From Euptelea pleiosperma (Eukaryota > Streptophyta > Magnoliopsida > Ranunculales > Eupteleaceae), in NCBI GenBank assembly GCA_035048495.1, contig CM068542.1:42499109-42563108 (forward strand): DNA of 64,000 nt. The letters run 5' to 3'. Position 1 is the first letter of the stretch, and every line of letters starts with the position of its first letter. Under the pieces are notes generated by a model. That model was not told the origin of the DNA and did not search any database. It saw only the letters and a program-made list of their open reading frames with translations. Both the position numbers and the translations under genes were made by a program. Shown here in pieces: positions 1 to 13,100 of the stretch.

Positions 1-190
1 AATTCTTATGGAATTCAAAGGCCGTTGCTTTAAGGATTTTGTGTTCAAATGGGATAAGCCTTTCCAAGTAAGGGAAGTTTTTTGTTATTGTTCTATACCT
101 TCATGTAACTTGAGAGAGACCTTCTCTCTTGTGTCTTCTTGTATATTATTTGTATAACTTTTGCCCTTTTCCCAATACACGCTTTATTTA
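1..190 (+). mobile_element. LINE 3' end remnant
   Basis: The translation around 11-60 reads EFKGRCFKDFVFKWDK, the C-terminal motif shared by the L1-type LINEs elsewhere in the window (compare [12 protein letters not shown] at about 35370, minus strand). A T-rich 3' UTR and a short A-rich tail follow near 190-210. It lies in the intron left of PHGAP exon 12. Confidence 0.6.
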
Positions 191-209
191 ACAAAACAAC
201 ATAAAATAA

Positions 210-1104
210 ATAAAGATATATATTAAGGTAGCGGGATGTCCACTTATTAGACACTTCCATTTCGACTCAACTTCTAAAACAGAATCTAGAATCCTATCTG
301 ATCACTTACAAAAATAGACTCCAATTATTTCCATATTCTTATTACATAAGACTTTCTAAATACTAATCCAATTACAATTGGAAACTAACTCAAACCAGAA
401 AACGGGTCTTCTAGAAACTAGGACTCTAGTTTAAGAAACTAAGACAGAAACTTAAAATGACAATGGGCCTGTTGGATTGCTGTAATGGGCCTCTCATGGA
501 TTGAAAGTGGGCTGGACTATAGGCCTTTTGAGTTGTTAATAAGCCTCCAGATAGGCTGAATATGAGCACTCCAAAAACCTATTTCTTCCTTTCTTCTTTT
601 TTCCTAGACTTCCATAGTTGATGTTTCTTCCCTTTCCGATCAAAGGCTTGTTCCTCCGCATAAAAAAGCTTCTCTGCTCTTTTATTTACCATTCCATGTT
701 TTACTATTTTTTTTTTTTTTTTTTGATAAAGTAGCATGTTTTACTAATTTTGCTTTGTATTATTTTATTTATGACATCAATTGATATCATCGAATCAAGC
801 CGGTTCAATCTATCAGTCCAACCAAATTGACTAGAGCTGCCGCCCCCCCTCCCCCCTCGCTCTTCTAGTTCAAGCTCCATGTCAGTTTCAAAACATTGAG
901 TGAAACATAAAGCAAATTGTAGAAGCAAAGAAAGGAACAATAAAAGTGGGATGCATATCATTAGTGTAGACAATATATAATCAACTTTCAGTTAGTTGAG
1001 TTGCAAAACTCATTAAAAAAAAAATGTTGAGTTGCAAAAGCTAATAATTGTAATTGTAGTAGTAGTAGTAGTAGTAGTAGTAATAATGGTGGTACTTCAA
1101 GTAC
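210..1104. other. Intron sequence left of PHGAP exon 12
   Basis: AT-rich with no coding signal. It contains a T run (707-724), C-rich runs (843-858) and a short TAG/TAA trinucleotide microsatellite (1055-1085) close to the splice donor. Confidence 0.5.
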
Positions 1105-1189
1105 CTTTGCAATAAACGGCGATTTGGCTCTGGAAATGTTTCAGATATTGCAGCACGCATAGCATTGACTCTAACTCGAGGATCGGCTC
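1105..1189 (-). CDS. PHGAP-like exon 12
   Basis: 85 bases encoding [20 protein letters not shown] preceded by ADPRV. Acceptor CTGTTTAG, donor CAAAG|GTACTT. The next exon is left of the window. Confidence 0.94.
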
Positions 1190-4100
1190 CTAAACAGCAT
1201 TGTAGAATTGGCCAAATATGAGAAATAAGTAAACCACATGTTGAGAAAGAAAACAAATCCAACTGATCAACTATCACATTAGAAGACCATAAACATGAAT
1301 AAATAAAAATCATAAGTGACAATGTGACTATATAATACCCAGATACTTCCACGTGCCTACTGCCTAGCGTAGTCATATCGACACAATACCGTACCATACC
1401 AATACTAGTACAGTAGTACCGGATACTTCTAGGTTACAATTTTCTCCTTTCCAATTGTATTATTGGTTATTCTCTTGACTTCTACCAATTTCATATCCAC
1501 TTTATCAACAAATGTATATAAGTAGTTCATTGTAACAAATCTTACCGTAGTAAACTATGTAACAATAAAAGTTTGATCAAATTTGGCATGACATAAATAC
1601 TAAATAACTGAAGCTTAACAAAAACTAAACAATAATCATGGTATCAATATATAGCATTCGATACCCATATTTGTGTCTGACATGAATTTCAGGAAATGAG
1701 GAGTCGTATCCTTGTGTCCCATGCCAGTGTCCTTATCCATATCCGTATCTGGGCCCAACATTTGATTCCTTTGCAAAGTTGGTGGCACGTCAATGGCTCA
1801 TTTGCTCATTCATTGTTCTTACTCTAGTAAAGTGTGATGCGAGTTTTTTAAGATGATTGGGGTTTGTTGGAGAGTCCACAATTTTCTAGTTGATTTTGTG
1901 AGGATTTTGATTCTCGATAGCATGCTCTATGGAGACTATTCCCTTTTTCATGTTGTTGGGTTATATAAAAAAACACAACAAATGTATTTTTCATGACAAG
2001 GTAGAGGATCTAGAAGCCAATATCTTGAAGATTAAGGAGCTGTTATTTTTTTAGTCCTCTATTCTTGAAGATTTTAAAGGGCTTAGATTTGAGGATTTTG
2101 TTTTCAGATGGGAGGATGTAATTCTTAGTCTTAGATACGCGTTGCCTCTTGTACATTTTTTATACAAATAGTGAGGATCTTTCCCTCTAGTTTTAGTCTT
2201 TGTTCTCTTGTATAGTGGGTGTTAAAGTTTCTCTATGTAATGTGTGGGTGTGTGGTTGTGATAGGTGGGTGTAACTAAAGCTTCTTAGTTACACCCACTT
2301 AAGTGGGACGCGTATATATAATAACAAGAGGAGGCCGAACAACCTAGTTCGAATCCAACTCTCATTCTCTCAATTCTCTCCATCTCTCTCAAACCCTAAT
2401 ACTATGAAAACTAACATGGTATCAAAGCGAATCTGATTTTTTTCTTCTTCTCTTCCTCTTATCTATTTTCCTTCTTTTCCTTTATAATTGTTTCACATAA
2501 AGATATCTTATGGTACAAACGAATCCTATCAGATTCATCATTTGAAGTTTGTTTACACCTAGATGTGCATCTAGGGTGTGTTATATTTGTTTCTATCAGT
2601 CTGGAGATTGAAGGGACTCCGTATGTGTGATTGAAGATCGCCGATGCAGTTTTTCCAGTTTTCTCTCTCCTGGAGAGGTTTTTCGAGTTTTGTTGTTTCT
2701 CATCAACGTGAAGCAGGTACTGTTATCTACCCTTGCCACACCTCATATAGCCTCTTTGGGTTGTTTTGATCTTCGTTTCGAATTTTTCTGAGTCCGAGCT
2801 CCGATCGAAAATTTTGCCTGCCTGAAACAAAAATGGGTTTTGAAAATTTTTCAAAATCTGGAACCCCGAAGGGTCCTCTATGCTCGCCGCCCCTTGTAGG
2901 ATCATACTGGGAGTGTGTTCCAATTTTCAGAATTTTGAGTTTCTGTGGTGAAGTTCCGTATTTTTTAAGTTTCTGATGGCCAGTTCAAGCTCTTCTACTA
3001 GTCCTGGTGATGGCAGATCACCTGTTTGGGATAATATTGGTGCTCAGATTACGTCTGTAAAATTAAATAGCACCAACTACCTTCCTTGGTCTCACTCTGT
3101 TAAAGTTTTCCTGATGGCCAAGAAAAAATTGAAGTATTTAACCAAGGATCCTCCCAAAAAACTATATGAAGATTGGCAGTGTGAAAATTCGTTGGTTCTG
3201 ACCTGGTTGTGGAACAGTATGGAATCCTCTGTTTCCTCCTTCTTACAACCAAGGAGATCAGGGACGCAGTTCGTGAGATGTATTTCTAGGAGATCAACGT
3301 TTTGCGTATCTATGATTTATTTGAGTCTATGTTCACGAAACAGAGAGATAAATCACTCAGTGAGTATTATAGTTCTCTCCGCGGTATGTGGGAGGAACTT
3401 CAGCAGTATCAGCCGTTGACTACAGATCTGGATAAGCAGAAACGTCAACGTGAAGAATTTCAGAGTCTTGTTTTTGTCAAATCTGAAACCTGAATACAGT
3501 GCTCTTAAGGGTCAGATTTTGGCTTGTGAGTCCCTCCCTACAGCGGCCAATGCCTTTTCTCGCCTTCAGCGTGCTTCTATTGGACATGTGATTCCTTCTC
3601 CCAAGGAATCCTCAGCATTGGTCTCTAGTGGTCCTCCTGAGTTCTCTCGTGGCCGTAGTGGTGGCTGTGGTGATATGAAGTGTTCTTACTGTGGTGTTTC
3701 GGGTCATACAAATCAGTTTTGTTGGGACAAGTGGGGCAAGCCTGCGTGGGCTAATTAGGTCTCTGACGAGTCCTCTCTTCCATCTTTTGAGCCTCCTCTG
3801 GCTCTCACTGGTGATTCCTCGTCTAAGTATTCTGCACAGCTCGGCCAGATTCTTCAGCAGTTATAGTCTTTGACAGCCAGCTCCTCTACGCCACCTACTG
3901 CTACTATGGCTAATACAGGTAACTCTGCGTGTCTGGCAGACAAGTCTCCTTCCTCCTGGGTTATCGATTCGGGGCGGGTGCTCATATGTCTGGTATTTCC
4001 TCCATCTTCTCTGATTTCCAGTCTATTCGGTCTCATATTGTGTCAGCTGATGGCTCCACTCACCAAGTTTTGGGGAAGGGAAATATTCACCCTACTCCAT

Positions 4101-7100
4101 TTGTTTCTTTAGCCTCCACTTTATTTGTTCCCGAGTTTCCCTTTAATTTGCTTTCGGTTAGTCAGCTTACAAAATCTTTACAATGCTCTGTGTCTCACCT
4201 ACTTCTTGTGTTTTTCAGGACCTTAAGACGAAGAAGGTGATTGGTTCGGGATATGAAAAAGACGGCTTATATTACTTGGCTATTGGTCCTGCTTCTGCGT
4301 TAAGCGCCTCCGTAACCCCTCTTCAGTGGCATTTTCGTTTCGGTCATCCGTCTTTGTCTAATTTGCGTCGAGTTATCCCTCACTTGAGTCCTGCGTCTGT
4401 TTTAAATTGTGAAGCTTGTCAATTAGGTAAGCATCACCGTAGTTCTTTTCCTAGTCGCATTGATAGTCGTCAATCTAGTCCATTTGATGTAGTTCACATG
4501 GATATTTAGGGTCCGTCTCGAATAAAAAGTTTATCTGGTTTTCATTATTTTGTGACTTTTGTGGATGATTACTCTTGTATGACATGGCTGTTTTTATTAA
4601 AGGATCACTTTGAATTGCCTCGTGCTTTGTTCACCTTCTATCGCGAGACCTCAGTTTAATTTGGCAAGCCGATCAAGATTATCCGGTTTGATAACACTTT
4701 GGAATACATGCAATCTTCTATTCGGACATTTTGTGCTAACCATGGCATTATCCATCAGACATCGTGTGCTCATACCTCCCAACAAAATGGTGTTGCGGAA
4801 CGTAAGCATTGACATCTCTGTTGGATATTGCTTGGACACTTATTTTTCATATGCATGCACCAAAGCCGTATTGGGGTGATGATGTTCTCACTGCATGTCA
4901 CCTCATTAATCGTATGCCATCTTCTGTTTTAGCCGGGGCTTCTCCTTTCTCCTTGTTATATCCTGATGTCTCCCCGTTTAGTGTTCCTCATCGTGTTTTT
5001 GGATGTGTCCTTTGTTCATGTCCTTAGACTAGGTCACGACAAACTTGATCCCCGGTTTGTTAAGTGTATCTTTCTGGGTTACTCTCGTACTCAGAAAGGG
5101 TACAAGTGTTATTGCCCTACATCTCGTCGATACTATGTCAGTGCCGATGTCACCTTTTTTTATTCTACTCCATTCTTTTCAGATCTTGGCACATCATACG
5201 ACACTGATCTTGTGTCTCTTCGTCAAGGGGAGCTTCTTTCTCCATCTACTACTCCTATCCCTATGCCTATTATTTCAGGAGATGCCACCGTTTCAACACC
5301 ACCAGGTGTTTATGTACGCACTACATCGCGTGCGGTTGTTCCGTATGGGCCAAGTAGCTCCTGCCTCTAACCAATTTCCTATTTCACCTGAGGTTCCTGT
5401 TGCGCCATCTGATGTTGATATGCCTATTGCCTTGTGGAAAGGTACTCGTGCTTGCACTCGTCATCCCATTGCTGATTTTGTATCTCTACACCGTGTATCT
5501 CCTACCTTTTGGAGTTTTGCCTTGTCTTTCTCTGTTGTTTCTATCCCTAGCACTCATATGCAGGCACTTATGTCCCCTGGTTGGAAACTTGCTATTGATG
5601 AGGAGATGGCTGCCCTTCGCACGAACGATACTTGGGTTCTTGCTCCTCTCCCTCTGGGAAAGAAGACTGTTGGCTGTCGTTGGGTATTTACCATCAAATA
5701 TCTTCCTGATGGTACGGTTGAGCGCCTTAAGGTGCGCTTGGTTGCGTAAGGGCTATACTCAGATGTTTAATGTGGATTATTTGGAGACCTTCTCCCCGGT
5801 TGCTCGTTTAAACTCTGTTCGAGTCCTTATTTCAGTGGTCGTATGCTGTGATTGGCCACTGTACCAGTTGGACATCAAGAATGCCTTCTTACATGGAGAT
5901 TTACAGGAGGAGGTGTATATGGAGCAACCGCCTGGATATATATATTCCGGACAACTCTCATTAGTTTGCCGCCTCAAAAAGGTGATTTATGGACTGAAAC
6001 AATCACCGCGTGCCTGGTTTGATAAATTCAGTAAGGTTGTGCTGTGTTATGGGTTTCGCTCCATGTCTGATCAATCTGTGTTTGTCAAAACATCGTCTTC
6101 TGGGGTTATTTGTTTGATCGTATATGTGGATGATATCAGCATCACTGGCAGTGATTCTAGAGGCATCTCTGATCTGAAAACCTATTTATCACAGCAGTTT
6201 CATACCAAGGACTTGGGCCTCCTCCTATATTTTTGGGGCATTAAAGTTGCTTGGTCCAAGACAGGCATCACACTTTCGCAACGCAAGTATGTGCTAGATA
6301 TTCTCTCTGAGACTAGTACCCTAGGTTCCAAACCAATTGACACACCTATGGATCCAACGGTTAAGCTTGATGCTGAACAAGGGGTGGTTTATGGGGATCC
6401 TGGTCAGTATCATCGATTGGTTGGGAAGCTTATCTATCTTACGGTTACGCATCCAGACATCACGTTTTCTATTGGGGTGGTTAATCAGTTTATGCATGCC
6501 CCGCGACAGTCCCATTGGGATGTCATTATCCGTATATTGCGTTATCTGAAAGGTTCTCCGGGAAATGGATTGTTGTATCATCCGTCCAAGTCTGTGACTG
6601 TTACTGGATTCTCTGATGCTGATTGGGTTGGTAGTCACACCAATCGTCGCTCTACCCCAGGCTATTGTACGTTTGTTGGTGGGAATCTTGTTACTTGGCG
6701 TAGTAAGAAGCAAAGTGTTGTTGCTCGTTCCAGTGCCGAAGCTGAGTACAGAGCTATGGCACACATGGCACGTGAGATGGTGTGGGTTCAGTCCTTAAAG
6801 AAATGGGGTTTGTGGTTCCTTCTCCTAGCCAATGTACTGTGACAATCAAGCAGCCAGTTACATTGCCAGCAACTCAGTCTTCCATGAGAGAACCAAGCAT
6901 ATCGAAGTTGATTGTCACTTCATCCGTGACATGGTCTTGAGCAAACGAATTACCTTGTTCTTCTTTTTCTGCTTTACCAAGCTGGGCATGTTTGATATGT
7001 ACTCTCCAGCTTGAGTGGGAGTGTTACAATTTCTCTATGTAACGTGTGTGTGTGTGGTTGTGATAGGTGGGTGTAACTAAAGTTTCTTAGTTACACCCAC

Positions 7101-10100
7101 TTAAGTGGGACACATATATATAATAACAAGAGGCTAAACAACCTAGTTCGACTCCAACTCTCATTCTCTCAATTCTCCCCATCTCTCTCCCTCTCTCAAA
7201 CCCTAATACTATGAAAACTAACAGTGGGATTTTCCCCCTTTTCCCTCTTTAATACAATATACTAACCTATCAAAATAAAATATGGAATGAAAAAGCAATA
7301 GAGTCTGAAGCAGAGTATCAACCATTTGTCCCTTAAACTGCATTAGTTTCATTGAAATATTGGGTTGAAAACCACGTCCATTGTGAAACCAAAACTTGAT
7401 TGATTCAGTTGAGAACAGCTTGTTTCTTTGACAGATAAAGATGAGATGATCTTTAGAATGATTGTTGTTTACTAGGGTTGCAATTTGAGAGGGCCCAATC
7501 CGACTTCAAACAAGGGTTGGGCTGGGAAATCTAAAGCTCGGGACTGAAAGTTTGAGCCCGATCCAAACTCGTGTTCGGCTTGGGCTGAAGCCTCAAGCTA
7601 CCCAACCCAAGCCCAACATTCATTATAGGTTCTACTTTCTAATGTAATTCAAACGTTTTACCTAGATGTAGAATTCATTCGTCCTCTCCACTCTACCCCT
7701 CTCTTTTATGGATTGTTGGAGAATTTGATGTATTTTGGAAAAAAAAATCAATATTGTTCTTGAGTTCAAAGGTTTTATTTTCAACCCCCTTCTACTTCTT
7801 CGCTATGTTGGCTTTCAACTACTGCTTTGGAGGCATCTCTATTCAGACTCAAAAGGGAGAAACTGAAACTCGAAAGCTTCTTTTCCTCTTTTTTTATACT
7901 GGTTTCAATGTATCGTAATAACAACAAAAAAAGATTGTTTGATCAATGTTTGTCTCTGGTATGGGTTTTCTTTAATCAATTTTTCTCTAACAAATAGATT
8001 TCCTTTTTTTGGTTAAAATAAGGGAATTTATTTAACACAAAGCAAAGCAAATAAAGTTATTTGCCGTTGATTGCTTTCAACCCAAGCATTAGGGCTTTCT
8101 ATTTTTGTGTTGCAGAGAATCGAGGACCAGATTAGTAAACAGTGTTCATCTAAAACATGTTACTTGGCTCAAATGATATTCTTCAGATGGTTGATAAAAG
8201 AACGTTTATAATGTAATGAGATGGCTCATTAAACCAACCAACTATAGATGTTATGGTGCTTCCAATGTCCGCCATGCATTGCACAAAAAGATATATGCTA
8301 TGAAAGTCTCAGTATGCAATAGGCATCATATGAATATTCAAAACAAATGTGTCCAAAACAAGGACTTACTACATGCTTCTAATAGTGCATTGCAACAAGA
8401 CGCAGGAACTGGGGATGATGGTAACTCCCGAAGGACATGCTGGAACAGCATAGCAAGCAGAAAACATATTAGGAAGTCATATAGTGTATTAAAGAATGCC
8501 AAAACACAGAATGAATTGTTGTCGTTTGTTTGACAGTGACTGAGAAGTGAATACCTTGACACAATCAGCAACGACATGTGCATCTTCTTCTGTTGTGAAC
8601 TCATTTTTCCCTGCAAGTATGCAACTTGACTGAGAAACAATTTAAGATGTGATGTCATAACTTTTAAACCAAAGATGAATAATGAGAAACTGCAAAACAA
8701 GTTTTAGCTTCTCAAAAAACAAACGTGAAAAATAAACCAACGGGTTAAAAGAAATCCCGCACCTCAAACTCAAAGCATAATCAGGGAAACATAAACATTA
8801 CTAAAGCTTTGTTCCTTTTTAATGAAAATAAAGTGGAAAGGGAAACAAGGAAAATCACAGGGAAACCCAAGTAAACAGACCCTGTTCATATTCCTGAACT
8901 CGACGTTCAACATCATCAACATCAGCAGCTTGACGCAATATACCTTCTACTTTGATTCCTGTCGAATGAAAACCTTAAAAATGTCGGATTAAAAAATATT
9001 AACCTTAAAATATTAAAAAAAATCTAGAATAGTTTCATTACAATGACAATGGAAAATAATATTGGCATTGTGTTGATTCCATCATCATGCCAAGGATACA
9101 TAACCTTCAATACAGCCACAAACCATCGAAACATAGCAGCATGTAGGAATATTAGCCCTAGCATTCGTTACTCTTCTGATTTAACGAAGAGTAACTTTTA
9201 GGTGCTCATGTATTTTTCGAGCAAAGCATAATAGGTTTTATGACTTCATCTTGCAAGTTCAAATCTTTCTAAACTTAGAGGTTGTAACTCCATGTAATGC
9301 CCTGCATAATTAATGATTATAGTAGATAATTAATTATTTTAATAATTGAGGAGGGTTTGAATTATGTTTATAATTGTTGGGTGGGCTTTTAAAGCCATTT
9401 TGGAGACCTTTAGCACCCAGTTAGTAGCCCAATTGATATATATGGGCCTTAGGCCCATTTCTAACCTATTTTAGGCTTTTTTAGGGTTGTTATAAATAAA
9501 CCTTTTAAAGTGAAGAAAATCACTTTTTTATTCTCACAAATATATTAGAAACTCTCTCTTCTCTCTTTGGAGCTACGGTTTGGGAAAATCCTTGACTTTT
9601 GGTGGATTCCTCTCTCAAATCTCCAACCTAGCACATCTAGGCAAATGAATCCCCATTAACCTTTTTCATTTCTTGTGTTTTGATTGTTCTTCTATTTGTT
9701 TTTGTTAATAGACAAACATGATTAGGGTTCTGATGTATTAGGTGAGTAAAATTAGGGTTTTGATTTATAATGTAAGCATGATCATGGTTTCTCTTTGGTT
9801 TTCTAGCTTTTCTCTTGGTTGATTTGTATGCAAAAATACTTTCAACCATAAATCTATGTAGCATATTGTGGGTGCCGTATTTTCCAGCAAGTCAAATTTG
9901 GACACGTATCTCTGGCTTAGCACGTGCGGTTTCGAATACACGACGCGTGTTAGAAGACAGCACGCGAGAGTAAATGCGCTGGAGTCATCATCAGGAGTTA
10001 TTAAAACTGCCCATCATGTCCCATACTTTCCATTAAATTGGAAATGCCATGTGTCATGATGGAATGATCGACACATAAAGGTATTGCTAACAGAATGCAT

Positions 10101-13100
10101 TAACCTCTCAGCCTTTAACATGTCAGAAAGCATTCAACCTTGCCCGGCATGATTATTATTGACGATTCGGTTGCTGGGATCTACTTCAATATCATCCCGA
10201 CAAGATCCACAGATTTACTTGCCGGGATCCATTTCGATGCCATCCCGACAAGATCAACAGATTTACTTGCCGGGATCCATTTCAATGTCATCCCGACAAG
10301 ATCAACAGATTTACTTGCCGGGATCCATCTCGATATCATCCCGAAAAGGTTAACAGATTTACTTGCCGGGATCCAATTCGGTATCACCCCGACAAGATCA
10401 ACAGATTTACTTGACGGGATCTATGTTCATATCATCCTGACAATACTGGGTGAGATCAATTATCTTACGTGGCAGGATCTCCTATGTACGAGGTAAGTAT
10501 TCTGAGCACCATCAGTTTCTTAACCTATGAATATTAGCCACGTGGCAGTTAATTGAATTATCATGAATTCGATGTGTCCTTGTCCAAATGCCTGACACGG
10601 AGGATGCCACCTCAGTATCACTTCAGTTATTTCAGGTATAACCGAATCAAGGAAGTCAAGATATAACCATAAGATTCTGTTTTATAACAGAATCCATCTG
10701 AGTCAATATTGACTGATAAATGACTAGACACGTGGAAGGTGAGTCACACCAGTTCTAAGGTTATAAATATGAGACCTTCAGAACTGAGAAGAGATCTTGC
10801 TCTCCAGATCCAGATAGCCTAAACTCTGAAATCTTTTACTATTTCTTAAAACCTGTTACATTTCCCAAGCTGACTTGAGCGTCGGAGTCTTGTCAACAGG
10901 TACAACCAAATCTCATCTGGAGATCATCCTATCCTTCGCAGAGGAGAAAGCAGTTCCATCCTGGAGCATCAGAGTCGTCCGATCATCACCAAAATCCGAA
11001 TCGTCTGACCTCGAAGATTGTGTGGGTTAGATCAGATATTTTCCCCCACATCTTTTGGCGCCGTCTGTGGGAAACGACTAGAAGTTTTCCGTTCTAAGAG
11101 ATATTCAATTCGAGCAATGGTGGATACCAGACGCACAGGTCTCAGGAGTGGAAGAGAGAAGAATCCTCCTAGCGATCTCAGAGATGCTATCACAGAGGGC
11201 AGAAAAGCGAGAGAATTGGACAATCAGCAGAAGATGATTGCCCAATTGCGTGAAGAGAATGAGGAGTTGAAACAGCGGATGACAGCGGAACGAACCGGTG
11301 GCTATATATCTGGTACGGCCAGACATAGTCATCATCAGAAGAGTCATTTCCAATCGGACAGATCGAATTCAGAGGAATCTGTTTTGCGGAATCCACGTAG
11401 TAGACATGGGGATTCCCAGATTCCACTTCCAGAGAAGCGTCATAAAGCCGAGTCTTCTTGTCAACAAAGTTCGGATCATATTCAGCCATAAACCAGGAAG
11501 CAGATTGCTGATCTGGTAGCTGAAATGATGGGAAAGAAAGAAACATTGGCTGATAAAATGACTGCCATGGCAACGAGAGTTCCCAGAGATTCTCCTTTTG
11601 CAGAAGAGATACAGGGGTACCGTGCCCCAAAATCTTTCTCTTATCCCAAATTTTCGATATTCACAGGAGAGACAGATCCTGTGAATCACGTACTTCGCTT
11701 CAGAAAAGCGATGACGATGTGGGAGTTTCAAGACGAAGTCTTATGCAGGATGTTCCCTTCCACCTTGAGCGATGATGCATTGATTTGGTTTAACCAGATA
11801 GCCCCCCGAACCATTTCTGACTTCACCAAGTTAAGTACTCTCTTCATCACTCGATATTCTTGCAACAGATTACATAAGAACGATGTCGATGTACTATTTA
11901 ATGTACATTGTGATCAGAAAGAAACCTTGCGAGATTTTACAAAGAGATTCCGTACTCTCATGACCACAGAGGAAGACTGTGATGATAAGCATGCCGTTAC
12001 AGCCTTTCGCAAGGCATTATCCACAAGTTCTGGACTATACATGTCTCTAACGAAGAATAGGCCAGTGAGTATGGAAGCCCTGTTTCTTCGAGTTGAGAAA
12101 TACTCTAAACTTGAGGACGACACACTCCAGCGAGGCCAAGGAGTGGCTATATCTGTGAATGAGGTGAAGAAGGCCCCGACCTCCAGCAAAATTTCGAAGG
12201 GAAAGCAGAAGGCTGCAGCTGAGATTATCACGACGGCAGAGATTCCCGTGAAGATACCAGAGAAGTCGGGGAGCATTGCACAGTATCCCCGTCGAGAGAA
12301 GAGGATTTTTACATCCTTGAACAAGACCATTAGTCAGATATTTGATCTGATTAAAAACGAGAAGTATCTTCAATATCCCAGACCAATGAGGCCGGATTAG
12401 AAGGGAGATAGAGATATGAATCTGTTCTGTGCCTTCCACCAAGAAGCAGGGCACATAACCAATAAATGCTGGGCGCTGAAACATAAGATTGAGGACCTGA
12501 TTAACCAAGGCTTTTTGCAACAGTTCATTGCCAGCACGACTGGGGCAGTAGCTGGAGCCGAGGTTCTCAAGAAGGATAAGAACCCCGTTAAACAGCAAGA
12601 ACGCGGGTTGGTAATTGATGTTATACACGGGGGAGGACGGCAACTATCCCGTGGAGAGACGGAGAGGGTGGACAGGATTAAAATCAGGAAGGTCGAACAT
12701 CTGAATGAGATCTTGCACCTATCAATGGGACCTAGAATAACAGATCCCGTGGAAATGATGGAAAGCACTGACGCAGCGATTTTCTTCTCCGATAGAGATC
12801 TCGTGGGAGTAGATCATCCACATTCGGATGCGCTAGTGCTCACTTTGCCTGTGGGTAATTATGAGGTGAAGCGTTTGTTGATTGATCCTAGGAGCTCAGC
12901 AGAGATTTTATTTGCAGAGGCTTATCGGAAGATGGGTTTTTACCCATCAGATCTCATCCAGAGCAATGTTCCTCTGGTCGGATTCAATGGTCAGAGAGAA
13001 TATGCGATGGGAAAAATAATTCTGCCAGTGAAGACGGGACCGATCACGTCTATGGTCGAATTTCTTGTTCTAGATACACCATCCCCTTACAACGGCATTT

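Larger units (their letters stand above)
2215..7228 (+). mobile_element. Ty1/copia LTR retrotransposon, decayed but with both LTRs
   Basis: A complete insertion: target duplication GTGGG (2215-2219 and 7224-7228), 5' LTR 2220-2416 and 3' LTR 7022-7223, both TGTTA...TAACA. The primer-binding site TGGTATCAAAGC at 2417 is complementary to initiator Met tRNA. A purine-rich tract (TTGAGTGGGAG) ends at 7021. The LTRs differ at about eleven bases plus two small indels in about 195, so it is clearly older than the gypsy element downstream. It sits in a LINE tail inside PHGAP intron 11. Confidence 0.95.

Noticed and set aside
704..973. Minus-strand frame starting with a hydrophobic stretch
   Set aside because: Lies in an intron, ends in a poly-Lys from a T run, and has no homology or splice context.
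10140..10496. Open frames on both strands with a 16-residue repeat
   Set aside because: They arise from the 48-bp tandem array (period divisible by three) in the LTR and recur identically in the other LTR; not a gene.
11190..12768. Several minus-strand frames of 120-198 codons over gag
   Set aside because: Shadows of the sense gag frame; no splice structure, start context or recognisable motif.
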